A stretch of 61,996 nucleotides of DNA from Auriscalpium vulgare. Lineage: Eukaryota > Basidiomycota > Agaricomycetes > Russulales > Auriscalpiaceae. A program made the position numbers and the translations under genes. Positions 18,106 through 26,861 of this stretch are shown here, piece after piece. The stretch is taken from the NCBI GenBank assembly GCA_019915015.1, contig JAHBBC010000070.1, positions 1 through 61,996 of the forward strand, read 5' to 3'. Under the pieces are notes generated by a model. It searched no databases, was not told the origin of the DNA, and saw only the letters and a list, made by a program, of their open reading frames with translations. How positions within the stretch are numbered: the stretch's first letter is position 1; each line of letters begins with the position of its first letter.

Positions 18106-21100
18106 TTACCGCATTCCCAAGTGCTGAACAAGTTCCTGGTGATGCGGCTTAGGTAGTGCTTTTGTGAATACGTCTGCGAGATTGTCGAGGGTCGCGCAGT
18201 ATTCAACTGACACTTCGTTAGAAGTAATACAGTCTCGAATGAAATGATGCCGGATGTCGATATGCTTGCTCCGGGCGTGAAAAGTCTGATTCTGCGAAAA
18301 TTTGATGGTGCCCTGGTTATCGACGTTGATTTGCGTCGGCTCGTCCATGGGCGCGCCTAATTCCCTGAGGAATCTGCGAATCCAGATCGTTTCGCGTGCC
18401 GCATGGCTCAGGGCCATGTACTCTGCTTCCATACTGGATATGGCAACTGTCGGTTGCTTCTTCGAACTCCAAGAGATCGGGCCTCCCGCGATCTTGAAGA
18501 CGTAACCGGAAGTTGACCTCCTGTCATCCAAATTTCCTCCCCAATCGGCATCCGAGTAAGCCTCGAGGCTGGTAACTATGCCTCGCTTCTCCGTGGTTTC
18601 TCCGCCGTACACGATTCCCAAGTCCTCCGTCCCTTTGAGGTAGCGCATGACGCGCTTGACTGCTGTCCAGTGCTCGGGACCCGGATTAGAATTGAATTGA
18701 CTAAGGAATTGCACTGCGAATGCAATGTCAGGGCGAGTGCCGATTGCAGGATACATGAGAGATCCGATCGCCGATTGATAATTGGATCGGAATGATGTCT
18801 CCGCTATCTCCGTAACCTTCGTGAGCTTCACGTTGTGGTCCAGAGGTGTTGCGACTGGTGTCGCGTTGGGCATCCCGAAGCGCTCGAGTATGCGCCGAAT
18901 GAATGATTTCTGTGAGATCTTCAGTGTGCCTTGCTTGCGATCTCGAATGACTTCGAGCCCGACGACTTGTCGGATCTCGCCGAGATCTGAGATCTCGAAT
19001 TTCGATTTGAGCTCTTCTTTGATGGTGCGCATAGCTTCCGTGCCTGTTGCTAGAATTGGCATATCATCAACATGCACTGCCACGATCCACAGATCGTTGC
19101 CTTGCTGTCTGATGTATACACACTGGTCCGAGAACAGTCGAGTGAACCCTAGCTCCGCAAAAATTGCGTCGAGTAGATCGTTCCAGACTCGGCCAGCTTG
19201 CTTGAGCCCGTAAATAGATTTGAGTAGCTGCAGTACTCGTCCCGTCCCGTCGTCGTATCCCGGCGGCTGTTTCATATAGATTTCTTCTTTGAGCTCGCCG
19301 TTTAGATAAGCGCCGACGACGTCAACAACGTGAATCTCGAGATCATATTTGGCGCCGATTGCGAATAGCATTCGCAAAGTCTCCAGTCGTACCACAGGGG
19401 AATATGTTTCGAAGAAATCGATTCCCGGTATCTGTGAGAACCCCTGTGCGACCAGACGTGCTTTGTATTTTATTATGTTGCCATCCGTGTCGCGTTTCGT
19501 ACGTAGCACCCATTTGCAGCCAACTGGATCGCGATCTGCAGGAAGCTCGACTTTGACGTAAGTGCCTAGCTTTTCCAGCTGTCCGAGTTCCCGTTCGATC
19601 GCTTCTTTCCATTTTGGCCAATCAGGCCGCGTCATTGCTTCTTTGATATCCACGGGATCGTCGTTTACTAGTGATCCCGTCATGAGCACATATTCCTCGT
19701 GCTCGTCCTCTTCTTCCTCTGCGGCTTTGTCAACTGCAACGGGCGCCTGGTCCGTGGGTACGTGATGTTTCCATTCGCGTGGTCCGCGTGCTGCTGGATT
19801 ATTCAGCAGGCGAAAGTTTGTTGGTGCGTGTTGCGTGATCCGCGTGCTCGGTGCTCGGGGCGTCGGAATTTTCGAAGGTGTCGGCGCTTTGGGCGCTTCG
19901 GCCGGCGGCGCCGTTTCTCCCCTTTCTCCCCCTTGCCCCGCAGTCGGCTCGCTTTTTCCTGCCTCTGCGTCTTTCTCCCCCTCGAGCCGCGCAGGGGCCT
20001 CGAGTATGTGTTCTTCCCCAGTGCCCATAGTGATAGTTTTTTCTTCTTCAAATATAATATTTCTTGAAGTTTGAACTTGCCGGGTTTGTGGGTTGTAGTA
20101 CCTCCAGGCACGCGAATTGTCCGAGAGGCCGACAAATAACATGTCGCGCGACTTTGATTCCAATTTTCCTTGCTGCCCATCCTGCTGCAGTACCCAGCAA
20201 CGCGTGCCGAATTCTCGTAACAACGATACGTCCGGTTTCTTCCCCCAGAAGATCTCATCGGGTGTTTTCCCATCGGGTAAGGCGCGCGTGGGAGACCGGT
20301 TTTTCAGGTACGTTGCGTAGGCTACTGCTTCGGGCCATAGGTACTTGGGTAAATCGTGCGCCAATAGCATTGCGCGCGCGTGCTCAACCAACGTTCGGTT
20401 GAGTCGTTCCGCAATTCCATTCTGTGCGGAAGAGTGGGGTGCCGTGAGTTCCAATTTGATGCCGTTCTCTAAGAGGAATTTCAAAATTCCCTCGTTGAGA
20501 TACTCGCGCCCATTGTCGATGCGAAAACGCTTCATCTTGCGTCCCGCCTGCGTCTCGATGTAGCTCTTGTAGTACTTCAGCTTTTCGAGTACGCCAGTTT
20601 TCCCTTTGAGAAAATGAACCATCGAGCGGCGCGACTTTCCGTCTGTGAATGACACGTAATAGAATTCGCCTCGGATTCCGCGCGTTCGGGCCGGTCCCCA
20701 TAAGTCTGAAACGGTGAGGTCACCGATCTCCGCGATCTTCGTATCAGATTCTTTTGGAAATGGTGTGACATGCTGTTTAGCCTGGATGCACGCTGTGCAT
20801 TGCTCTTCCGGCGCGCTCCCTTCGTCGACATTCATCCCCTCCACCATATTTTTCGATTTTAGCATTTTTATCGAACCCATATTGAGGTGGCCGAAGATTC
20901 TGTGCCAGGAGTCCCAACTTCGGGCATTGCCGGATACCAGCGCCATTTCGGGAAAAGCGCCCGAGCCGGGCTTCAGGTCCATGATGTACATACGACCGAC
21001 TTTTCTCCCTTTAGCGATATTCGTTCCCGCGCGCGTTCGGATCATTAGGTAATCGTTTTCGAACGTCACCTGCATACTGTTTTCGGTGATGCGTGGGATC

Positions 21101-22221
21101 GAGACCAGGTTTGCTACAGCGAGTGGTGCGTGTATCGCGTCCCGCAAGACGCCCTGCACCGACTTTCCTTCAACTTGAAAAGTGACTGGCACGTCACCGC
21201 GGCCAAGGGCCGCGATGGAGTGATTCCCTACGCCCCGAACAATGTCCCCGGGCGTATCTCTGTAAGAGGAAAAATGCGAGCGCTCTCGCACGATGTGTGA
21301 CGTGGCTGCCGAGTCGGCGAGCCAGAGCGGCGGTCCGGCGCGATTGGTAAGCGAGTTCTCTGATGCGAAGGCGTATTCTTCTTTCTTCGGCGCTTCCTGC
21401 GCCGTGTTTGCCTGCGCTGTGTTCCCTCCTCCGCCGTTCTGCCTGCCCGTCCCGTTGTCACGTTTGCTCGAGCGGCAGTCTGCTTTCATGTGCCCTTTTT
21501 TCCCGCACGCGTAGCATGTAATATTGCGTGTGTCGAACTTCTTCTTTCCTTTGAAGGCCGCAAGCGCCGTGTCAGATGATGGCTTCTCGGCTTTCTCCTT
21601 TTGGCGCTTGGTTTCTTCGAGAATACGAGATATGACTGTGCCGGATTTCCCGAGGGCTGTGCGATCTATTGACCGTATGTAAGGGTCCCAAGACTCTGGC
21701 AACGACGTCAGCAACGCCATGCCGAAATCTTCGTCTGAGATCTGATGTCCCAGTGAGTGCAGATCGCTCTGCAGTCCGCGCATCTTCCTGATGTGCTCCT
21801 CGACGTCTGCGCCTTCCGCGCATTCGGCTCTGAAGAAATTTCGCCTCGCGAGTACGAGCCCCAGCGTTCCTTTCGGCTGGTACAACTCCTCGAGTATGCT
21901 CCACGCGGCGGCGGCTTCTTTCTCGTCCCGAACGTATACCAGCAGCGGGTCTGCGACCCGCAGCCGAATTGCCGACAGCGCCTGTCGACTCTTCTTTGTC
22001 CAGACCCTGATCTTCTCGTCAGCGGCTTCTTGCACTTTGGCATCCGCTCCTGTCGCTGCCGCGGCAGGTTTCTTCGCCGTCCCGTCGACATAATCCCACA
22101 GGTCCGCATTGGTAAGTAGATCTTCGATCTTCATACGCCATACGGCGTAATTCTCGGTGCCCCGCAAGGCATCGATCCGGACTGTGTTGTACGTGCCGCT
22201 GCCGTACGTGTTGTCTGACAT
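18106..22221 (-). CDS. Copia Gag-Pol polyprotein
   Basis: A single frame of 1371 aa. In order it has a UBN2-type Gag region (about 1-230), CCHC knuckle CYACGKKGHMKADC (about 240), and protease active site LADSAATSH (about 305). Next come a GAG-pre-integrase zinc region (WHRIFGHLNMGS, about 440) and an integrase core with DLWGP, RIDNGREY and QNGIAERLNR. RT follows with VVDVVGAYLNGEL and the VDD of VHVDDMPI, then RNase H with AYSDADWGG and SSMEAEYMAL. The order integrase before RT defines Ty1/copia. All catalytic motifs are intact. The stop lies only 10-18 nt before the polypurine tract. Confidence 0.97.
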   Translation of the reverse strand: MSDNTYGSGTYNTVRIDALRGTENYAVWRMKIEDLLTNADLWDYVDGTAKKPAAAATGADAKVQEAADEKIRVWTKKSRQALSAIRLRVADPLLVYVRDEKEAAAAWSILEELYQPKGTLGLVLARRNFFRAECAEGADVEEHIRKMRGLQSDLHSLGHQISDEDFGMALLTSLPESWDPYIRSIDRTALGKSGTVISRILEETKRQKEKAEKPSSDTALAAFKGKKKFDTRNITCYACGKKGHMKADCRSSKRDNGTGRQNGGGGNTAQANTAQEAPKKEEYAFASENSLTNRAGPPLWLADSAATSHIVRERSHFSSYRDTPGDIVRGVGNHSIAALGRGDVPVTFQVEGKSVQGVLRDAIHAPLAVANLVSIPRITENSMQVTFENDYLMIRTRAGTNIAKGRKVGRMYIMDLKPGSGAFPEMALVSGNARSWDSWHRIFGHLNMGSIKMLKSKNMVEGMNVDEGSAPEEQCTACIQAKQHVTPFPKESDTKIAEIGDLTVSDLWGPARTRGIRGEFYYVSFTDGKSRRSMVHFLKGKTGVLEKLKYYKSYIETQAGRKMKRFRIDNGREYLNEGILKFLLENGIKLELTAPHSSAQNGIAERLNRTLVEHARAMLLAHDLPKYLWPEAVAYATYLKNRSPTRALPDGKTPDEIFWGKKPDVSLLREFGTRCWVLQQDGQQGKLESKSRDMLFVGLSDNSRAWRYYNPQTRQVQTSRNIIFEEEKTITMGTGEEHILEAPARLEGEKDAEAGKSEPTAGQGGERGETAPPAEAPKAPTPSKIPTPRAPSTRITQHAPTNFRLLNNPAARGPREWKHHVPTDQAPVAVDKAAEEEEDEHEEYVLMTGSLVNDDPVDIKEAMTRPDWPKWKEAIERELGQLEKLGTYVKVELPADRDPVGCKWVLRTKRDTDGNIIKYKARLVAQGFSQIPGIDFFETYSPVVRLETLRMLFAIGAKYDLEIHVVDVVGAYLNGELKEEIYMKQPPGYDDGTGRVLQLLKSIYGLKQAGRVWNDLLDAIFAELGFTRLFSDQCVYIRQQGNDLWIVAVHVDDMPILATGTEAMRTIKEELKSKFEISDLGEIRQVVGLEVIRDRKQGTLKISQKSFIRRILERFGMPNATPVATPLDHNVKLTKVTEIAETSFRSNYQSAIGSLMYPAIGTRPDIAFAVQFLSQFNSNPGPEHWTAVKRVMRYLKGTEDLGIVYGGETTEKRGIVTSLEAYSDADWGGNLDDRRSTSGYVFKIAGGPISWSSKKQPTVAISSMEAEYMALSHAARETIWIRRFLRELGAPMDEPTQINVDNQGTIKFSQNQTFHARSKHIDIRHHFIRDCITSNEVSVEYCATLDNLADVFTKALPKPHHQELVQHLGMR

Positions 22222-22285
22222 GGGTGGGAAGATTTCGGGGGTGATAGATAGGGCTGGTAGATAGTGACTGTATGTGATCAGTTAA

Positions 22286-22302
22286 GGGCAGGGCCCATAA
22301 CC
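22286..22302 (-). other. Copia primer binding site for a half-tRNA (initiator Met type)
   Basis: Directly inside the 5' LTR the minus strand reads GGTTATGGGCCCTGCCC. Its first 14 nt are complementary to the anticodon arm of initiator tRNA-Met (CAGGGCUCAUAACC in yeast) with one G.U-compatible difference. This resembles Drosophila copia, which primes with a cleaved 5' half of this tRNA, rather than the usual CCA-end priming. Confidence 0.7.
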
Positions 22303-22500
22303 TGTAGAATAAACAAGTAGAGAGCGAGTAAAATAGAGAATAAGATTGATTTATTCCGGCTCCTGAACGCGAGCCTTTATACCTAAGTACAAGACTACTG
22401 GAATATTCCTATGACTAGGAATTCGCTTATCTACTGTACTTAGTAATCTAATCTAGTATGTTCGGGAGTCGCCGAGTGGCTTCTCCCACTAACTACAACA
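22303..22500 (-). repeat. Copia 5' LTR
   Basis: 198 bp, the same sequence as 17890-18087. It is followed by GTAAA (22501-22505), the right copy of the target duplication. Confidence 0.96.
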
Positions 22501-22808
22501 GTAAAATATCGTGTTGATCCTCCGAAGGGTAGTATTGAGGCCTTCCAGAACCCTAGCACAGATACAATTTTTGCTTCCAAGTTCCAAAGCAGAGCCAGCA
22601 GTACTACCTCATTTCATGCAACAAGTTGCCTAGTAGCTGCCAGCGGACCGGCGCGGCGCGGAAATCTCGCCGTCGGAGTTTTCAATGTTGCCGCACTGAT
22701 CGATACTGATCAGAGCCTGAGTCACACTGGCAGGCCACAGCTCTGCAGCCACCACCACAGTCTACCTGAAAGAAAACAAACCGCGTTGCGAAGCTCTCAT
22801 AGGGACGG

Positions 22809-24731
22809 ATGGGATACAGGTGCGCGTACAATTCCTCATATGAGCCAACAACGCACCGACGCAACGCGACGACTGGCAGGCCTAAAGCCCACGATTTCTG
22901 GCGTAGTGCTATAACCTCCCGCCTCGATGCCCTCCCGGTCACCGGCACGTCAACCAATGCGCTATCCGGTGCCAGCAACGAGTACACCGCCATGAAGAGC
23001 GCATTGTACGACCTCGCGCGCAAGCGCAACGCGCTCACGCCCATATGCGCGCTCCCACCAGAGCTTCTCACCCACATCTTCGCGCTCTGCGCCGTGGCGG
23101 AGCCGTGTGCAGACATTTTTGGCGTACGCATGGGCTGGATCAAGGTCTCGCATGTCTGCTTCCAGTGGCGGCAGACCGCACTCGCATGCGCGAGCCTCTG
23201 GGCGGACATCCCACTGCCGCTGGGCATCGCATGGGCAGCAGAAATGGTTGCGCGGAGCGGGCGCATGGGGCTCACTGTGCGCAACTACGAGGCCGAGAAC
23301 TTCACCCAGGCACAGGCAGACTTCATTGTGTCCATGCTCGGCCGCACGCGTGTGCTGGAGCTGCACCTCAGCGATCCCGCGGCGCTCGTGGAGCGCCTGA
23401 CCGCACCTGCGCCGGAGCTCGAGGTGCTCCATTTGAACGTAGACCCGTACCTGCAGCTCACCCCGCACGCGATGCCTGCGTTGCCCGCGTTGCCCATGGA
23501 CTTTCTGGCGGGCATCGCGCCGCGGCTTCGCCACATGCACCTGCACGGCATAGCGCGCAAGATTCCCTGGAACTCCAGTCTGCTGCGAGGACTCGTGTCG
23601 CTGGACGTCGCAGGCGGTCGGCAGGCCCAGCGTTCGACCCTCAACACGGTTCTCGAGGCCTTGCGCAACATGCCCGCGCTCGAACGCCTCACGCTGCACA
23701 AGGGTCTCCCCCACGCCACGTCCTCCTCCAGCACTGCCGTTGTCCAGCTGCTGAAGATGAAGGCATGCCATCTTTATGGTGCATGGCTTGATGTGATCTA
23801 CCTCCTCGGCCACCTCCGCCTTCCTTCAGGAGTCAAGCTCAGGCTGGAGCTTGGCATGGGCGACGGCACTTCGGAGGACCACGACTACAAGCCCCTCCTC
23901 CCTGTCCTCACCACCTACTTCCACGCCACCGCCCAAGCGCCACTCCCCATCCTTGAGTTCACTACCAGCCCGGGTGACTGGGACGGAAGCCTCAGCCTAC
24001 GCGCATGGCGTACCGCCACGCGCCGGGTGGAAGATGACGATGCGGACACCGTACTCAACTGCACATGGGGGCGAAGCCTGCATGATGAACACCCTGGGCG
24101 CGTGTCGCTGCTGCGGTACCTTGCAGTACAGGTCCCCATTGCACACGTCTTGACGCTGTTCGTTAATCTTGAGCCAGTGCCCATCGATGCGGACGTGTGG
24201 TGCGCGCTGCTGCGCCGTGCGCGCCGGCTGCACAAGATCCACGCGATCGAGCAGGCCGGTATTACGCTTGCCCGCGCCCTGGTGGACACAGACGCGCCGC
24301 CAGAGGCAGCCGAACACAGCAGATCCGGTAAGCCCCGTCTGCGCAGGCTCAAGGAGCTGGATCTTCGGTTCATCGAGTTCCGCACGGAGGCGGGCGTCGA
24401 CGAGGCGAATGCTTTGGACGTCTATCGCCAGTGGCTGACGTCGAGGGATCAACGCGGGTACTCTATCAAGTACCTATATTTGATGAACTGCCGCATATCT
24501 GCCGAGGACGTGGCGGCTTGGAAGAAGGCCGCGCCGAAAATGATGTTGGCAGAGGCCAACATTACTGAGGACGAGGAGGACGATGAGGATGAGGAGGACC
24601 ACAGTGAGGAAGAGAGCTTGGCGGAGGAGCAGGAAGAGGAAGACGACGCGGACGAAGAGGATGAAGAGGATGAAGGCGGCGAAGAGGAGATAGAGGATGG
24701 ATGGGATGGCGAGGATTCTGACAATGACTAA
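22809..24731 (+). CDS. F-box protein with acidic C-terminus
   Basis: An open frame of 640 aa. The F-box is at about 78-135: ICALPPELLTHIFALC, then WIKVSHVCFQWRQTALACAS and LWADIPLPLG. A long leucine-rich, LRR-like region follows, and the last 60 residues are almost all D/E. F-box proteins link substrates to SCF ubiquitin ligases through Skp1. The target is unknown. The start is uncertain: the segment before about residue 60 is poorly F-box-like and an alternative short frame begins at 22840. The stretch 22506-22808 upstream shows no gene. Fragments of a related gene lie at 54.3-54.8 kb. Confidence 0.85.
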   Translation: MGYRCAYNSSYEPTTHRRNATTGRPKAHDFWRSAITSRLDALPVTGTSTNALSGASNEYTAMKSALYDLARKRNALTPICALPPELLTHIFALCAVAEPCADIFGVRMGWIKVSHVCFQWRQTALACASLWADIPLPLGIAWAAEMVARSGRMGLTVRNYEAENFTQAQADFIVSMLGRTRVLELHLSDPAALVERLTAPAPELEVLHLNVDPYLQLTPHAMPALPALPMDFLAGIAPRLRHMHLHGIARKIPWNSSLLRGLVSLDVAGGRQAQRSTLNTVLEALRNMPALERLTLHKGLPHATSSSSTAVVQLLKMKACHLYGAWLDVIYLLGHLRLPSGVKLRLELGMGDGTSEDHDYKPLLPVLTTYFHATAQAPLPILEFTTSPGDWDGSLSLRAWRTATRRVEDDDADTVLNCTWGRSLHDEHPGRVSLLRYLAVQVPIAHVLTLFVNLEPVPIDADVWCALLRRARRLHKIHAIEQAGITLARALVDTDAPPEAAEHSRSGKPRLRRLKELDLRFIEFRTEAGVDEANALDVYRQWLTSRDQRGYSIKYLYLMNCRISAEDVAAWKKAAPKMMLAEANITEDEEDDEDEEDHSEEESLAEEQEEEDDADEEDEEDEGGEEEIEDGWDGEDSDND

Positions 24732-24931
24732 CAAGGAAATTACTTCCATGAACCACCCTAACGACGAGGACTCTCTGGCAGACATCAAACGGGTCGGATG
24801 CTATCATATAATCATCAAGTAGCGTAGCGTACGTCCGCAGGCTGTTCGCCATGGTCGAACCCGAAACCGCCGGGGCCGTTCCAGTCAGCGTTGACATTTG
24901 GACGAACCATATGAGCCTTTCGGGCATAGAT

Positions 24932-26520
24932 TCACACTTGCCCTAGCCCTCGAGGACAACAATGTCCCTGAAGAGCGAAGGACACATGCCGTTTCTGCAC
25001 AGGCTTCTCCGTCCATCCTCTGGCATAGCTGAGAAACGAAGCAGATGAGATACGAGTCACGACCGTAGGTATCACCAAACCCCAAAGAAAAAGAAAGAGA
25101 CGAAAAACTAAAATCACAAGCAGATACGAAACCCCGAAATTGTCAACCCCCCCACTCGGCAACTCCTCCTTTGTATCGCACTGCCAACTATGCTCGCTGT
25201 CCTCTTCCACAGCCGTATCCGCCTCCTCCTCTGAGCCCGAGTCAGACGACGCCGAGGAGGTGTCCCACGCGTCTTGTCCAGGGATGAACGCAGGGCATGT
25301 TGGGGACGCGACGAGCGACACGGGCGTGCACAGATTAGCGAATGAGATGGAGTGCTGGAGGGGCGTGGAGGCTGAGAGAGGGAAGAGGTTGAAGGAGCGC
25401 GAAGACGGGAAGGGCGTGACGTGCGCAAGGAGCTTGAGCTCGCATGCGGACAATGGCGTAGTCTCAGGCGCATACAACGACATAGGAACGAATGGCACCG
25501 CATCAGAATTCAGTGTAGACAGCGCAGAGATAACAGACGGGGTCGGGGCTGGTGGCAGGATGGCGACCATGCGAGGGACGAAGGCCACTGCTGCCGGATT
25601 CAAAATCGAGGGCTTATTGAAGACGTTCAGAGCAGGAGTAAGTCCCGCAGACAGAGACCTTGGCTGTCGGGTTCCACGGCCGAGCAGGAGCAGCGTCCGA
25701 CGGCACGAAGACGCTCGCCGTGGGGTTAAGCTTGAATCTAGACAGAGGCTTGAAGTCATGAGCATTGGCGTTCAGGGTGTTCCAGGTAGGAGCTTTCTCG
25801 CCAAAGGGCACGAGGGGCGCCGCGAGGTCGGATTTGGTTGGGAGGTTGGCGATCGCAGAGCCGGCAGCTGGCACAAAGGCCGGGGCATACGCATCGAGGA
25901 CAGACAGCGAGATGACAGCAGGAGCAGCGACCGGCTGGGTGGCGTCGAGATGCAGGTGCTAGCTCGAGAACGACGAATCCAGCTTTGGAGAAGACTTGGT
26001 TGACTTCGAAGGGTGGGAGACAGCGGTCGAGCCCGAAAGATAGCTCAGGTCCAATGTCGACGCCAGTGATGACGAGGTGGAGAACATGTCCTCAGATGCC
26101 TTGAAGTTCTTGTAGATGTTGTAAGCGTCTTGGAGAGCCGTGAGCGTGAAGTAGAGGAGCACCCACGCAGAGTCGTGCACGGTCGGGCTGGTCAGGATGG
26201 CGTGGATGTTGCCGGAGTACCGTTCAGCTGCGACGGCCATGGCGAGCAGACGTTCCCGGATGCTTTGAGGGGTGAGTCGAGGGGGAGCCGTCGTAAGAGT
26301 CGTCCATGAGTGGAATATACCAGTCTGAAGGTTGTCAGCCATCCATTTGACAGCGAGCGCGCTGGTCACTCACGGCGTGCACTTCCAAACCTTTGATCCA
26401 GACTTTCCTGACCTTCGCGCAGACATCCTGATCGCCACAAGCAAGACCGAGGATTGCATCCTGAGCGACAGGGCCCGCTGCGAGGACTTCAATGAGGAGG
26501 CTGAAGACAGTGGGCAGGAC
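24932..26520 (-). CDS. Multi-PAM2 protein, putative poly(A)-binding-protein partner (gene model partial)
   Basis: A plausible exon ends VWIKGLEVHA at 26374. A GTGAGT..TTCAG intron (26373-26325) joins it to a helical exon beginning TGIFHSW (26324-25960). Downstream come five matches to the PAM2 consensus L-N-x-x-A-x-x-F-x-P: LDAYAPAFVP (25869-25898), LNANAHDFKP (25746-25775), LNPTASVFVP (25701-25730), LNPAAVAFVP (25574-25603) and LNSDAVPFVP (25484-25513). The first three share one frame and the last two another, so an intron or frameshift lies between 25700 and 25607. A TAG at about 25959 also needs an intron or is a real stop. An acidic S/D/E-rich stretch follows. Hydrophobic residues near the C-terminus come from a T-rich stretch that may be UTR. 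PAM2 peptides bind the MLLE domain of Pab1/PABPC. The start codon was not identified. Confidence 0.6.
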
Positions 26521-26861
26521 GCAGCCCAGGGTGGTGTGAAGATGGTGGCAATGGTATCGAGCATGGTGTCGAGCTGTTGAGATTGTGTGAAAGGACAGGG
26601 AAGGATGTGGGACGAGTTGAAGAGCAGGGCAGCCGCATCTGCTCCTGCCTGCTCGGAGTCCGGGCCGACAACACGGCCACGTGCATTAGTGGGAACTTAG
26701 CCGAGCGCGCCGGCTGCCAGTGCATTGTTCAAAGTGAACGGCCATCCTCTGGCTCTGACTCGCACAGCACTGCCGGCCAACGGTTAGCTTCATCACGGCC
26801 ACAACAGCTTGGCCCTTATAAACCTCAGCAATGTCGGGTGTTTCTTGCTCAGACCCTCAGT

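Larger units (their letters stand above)
17890..22500 (-). mobile_element. Complete, recent Ty1/copia retrotransposon
   Basis: It is 4611 bp with two 198-bp LTRs that appear identical, a perfect 5-bp target duplication, a primer site, a polypurine tract and one uninterrupted Gag-Pol frame on the minus strand. It sits between the SET gene and an F-box gene. Identical LTRs mean very recent insertion, and nothing visible would prevent activity. Confidence 0.97.

Noticed and set aside
19699..20074. Plus-strand ORFs inside the copia element
   Set aside because: They are shadows of the intact minus-strand Gag-Pol frame.
24449..24724. Serine-rich minus ORF opposite the F-box C-terminus
   Set aside because: It is the antisense of the D/E-rich tail.
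25050..25130. C-terminal membrane helix of the PAM2 protein
   Set aside because: The hydrophobic run is coded by T-rich DNA that looks like intron or 3' UTR.
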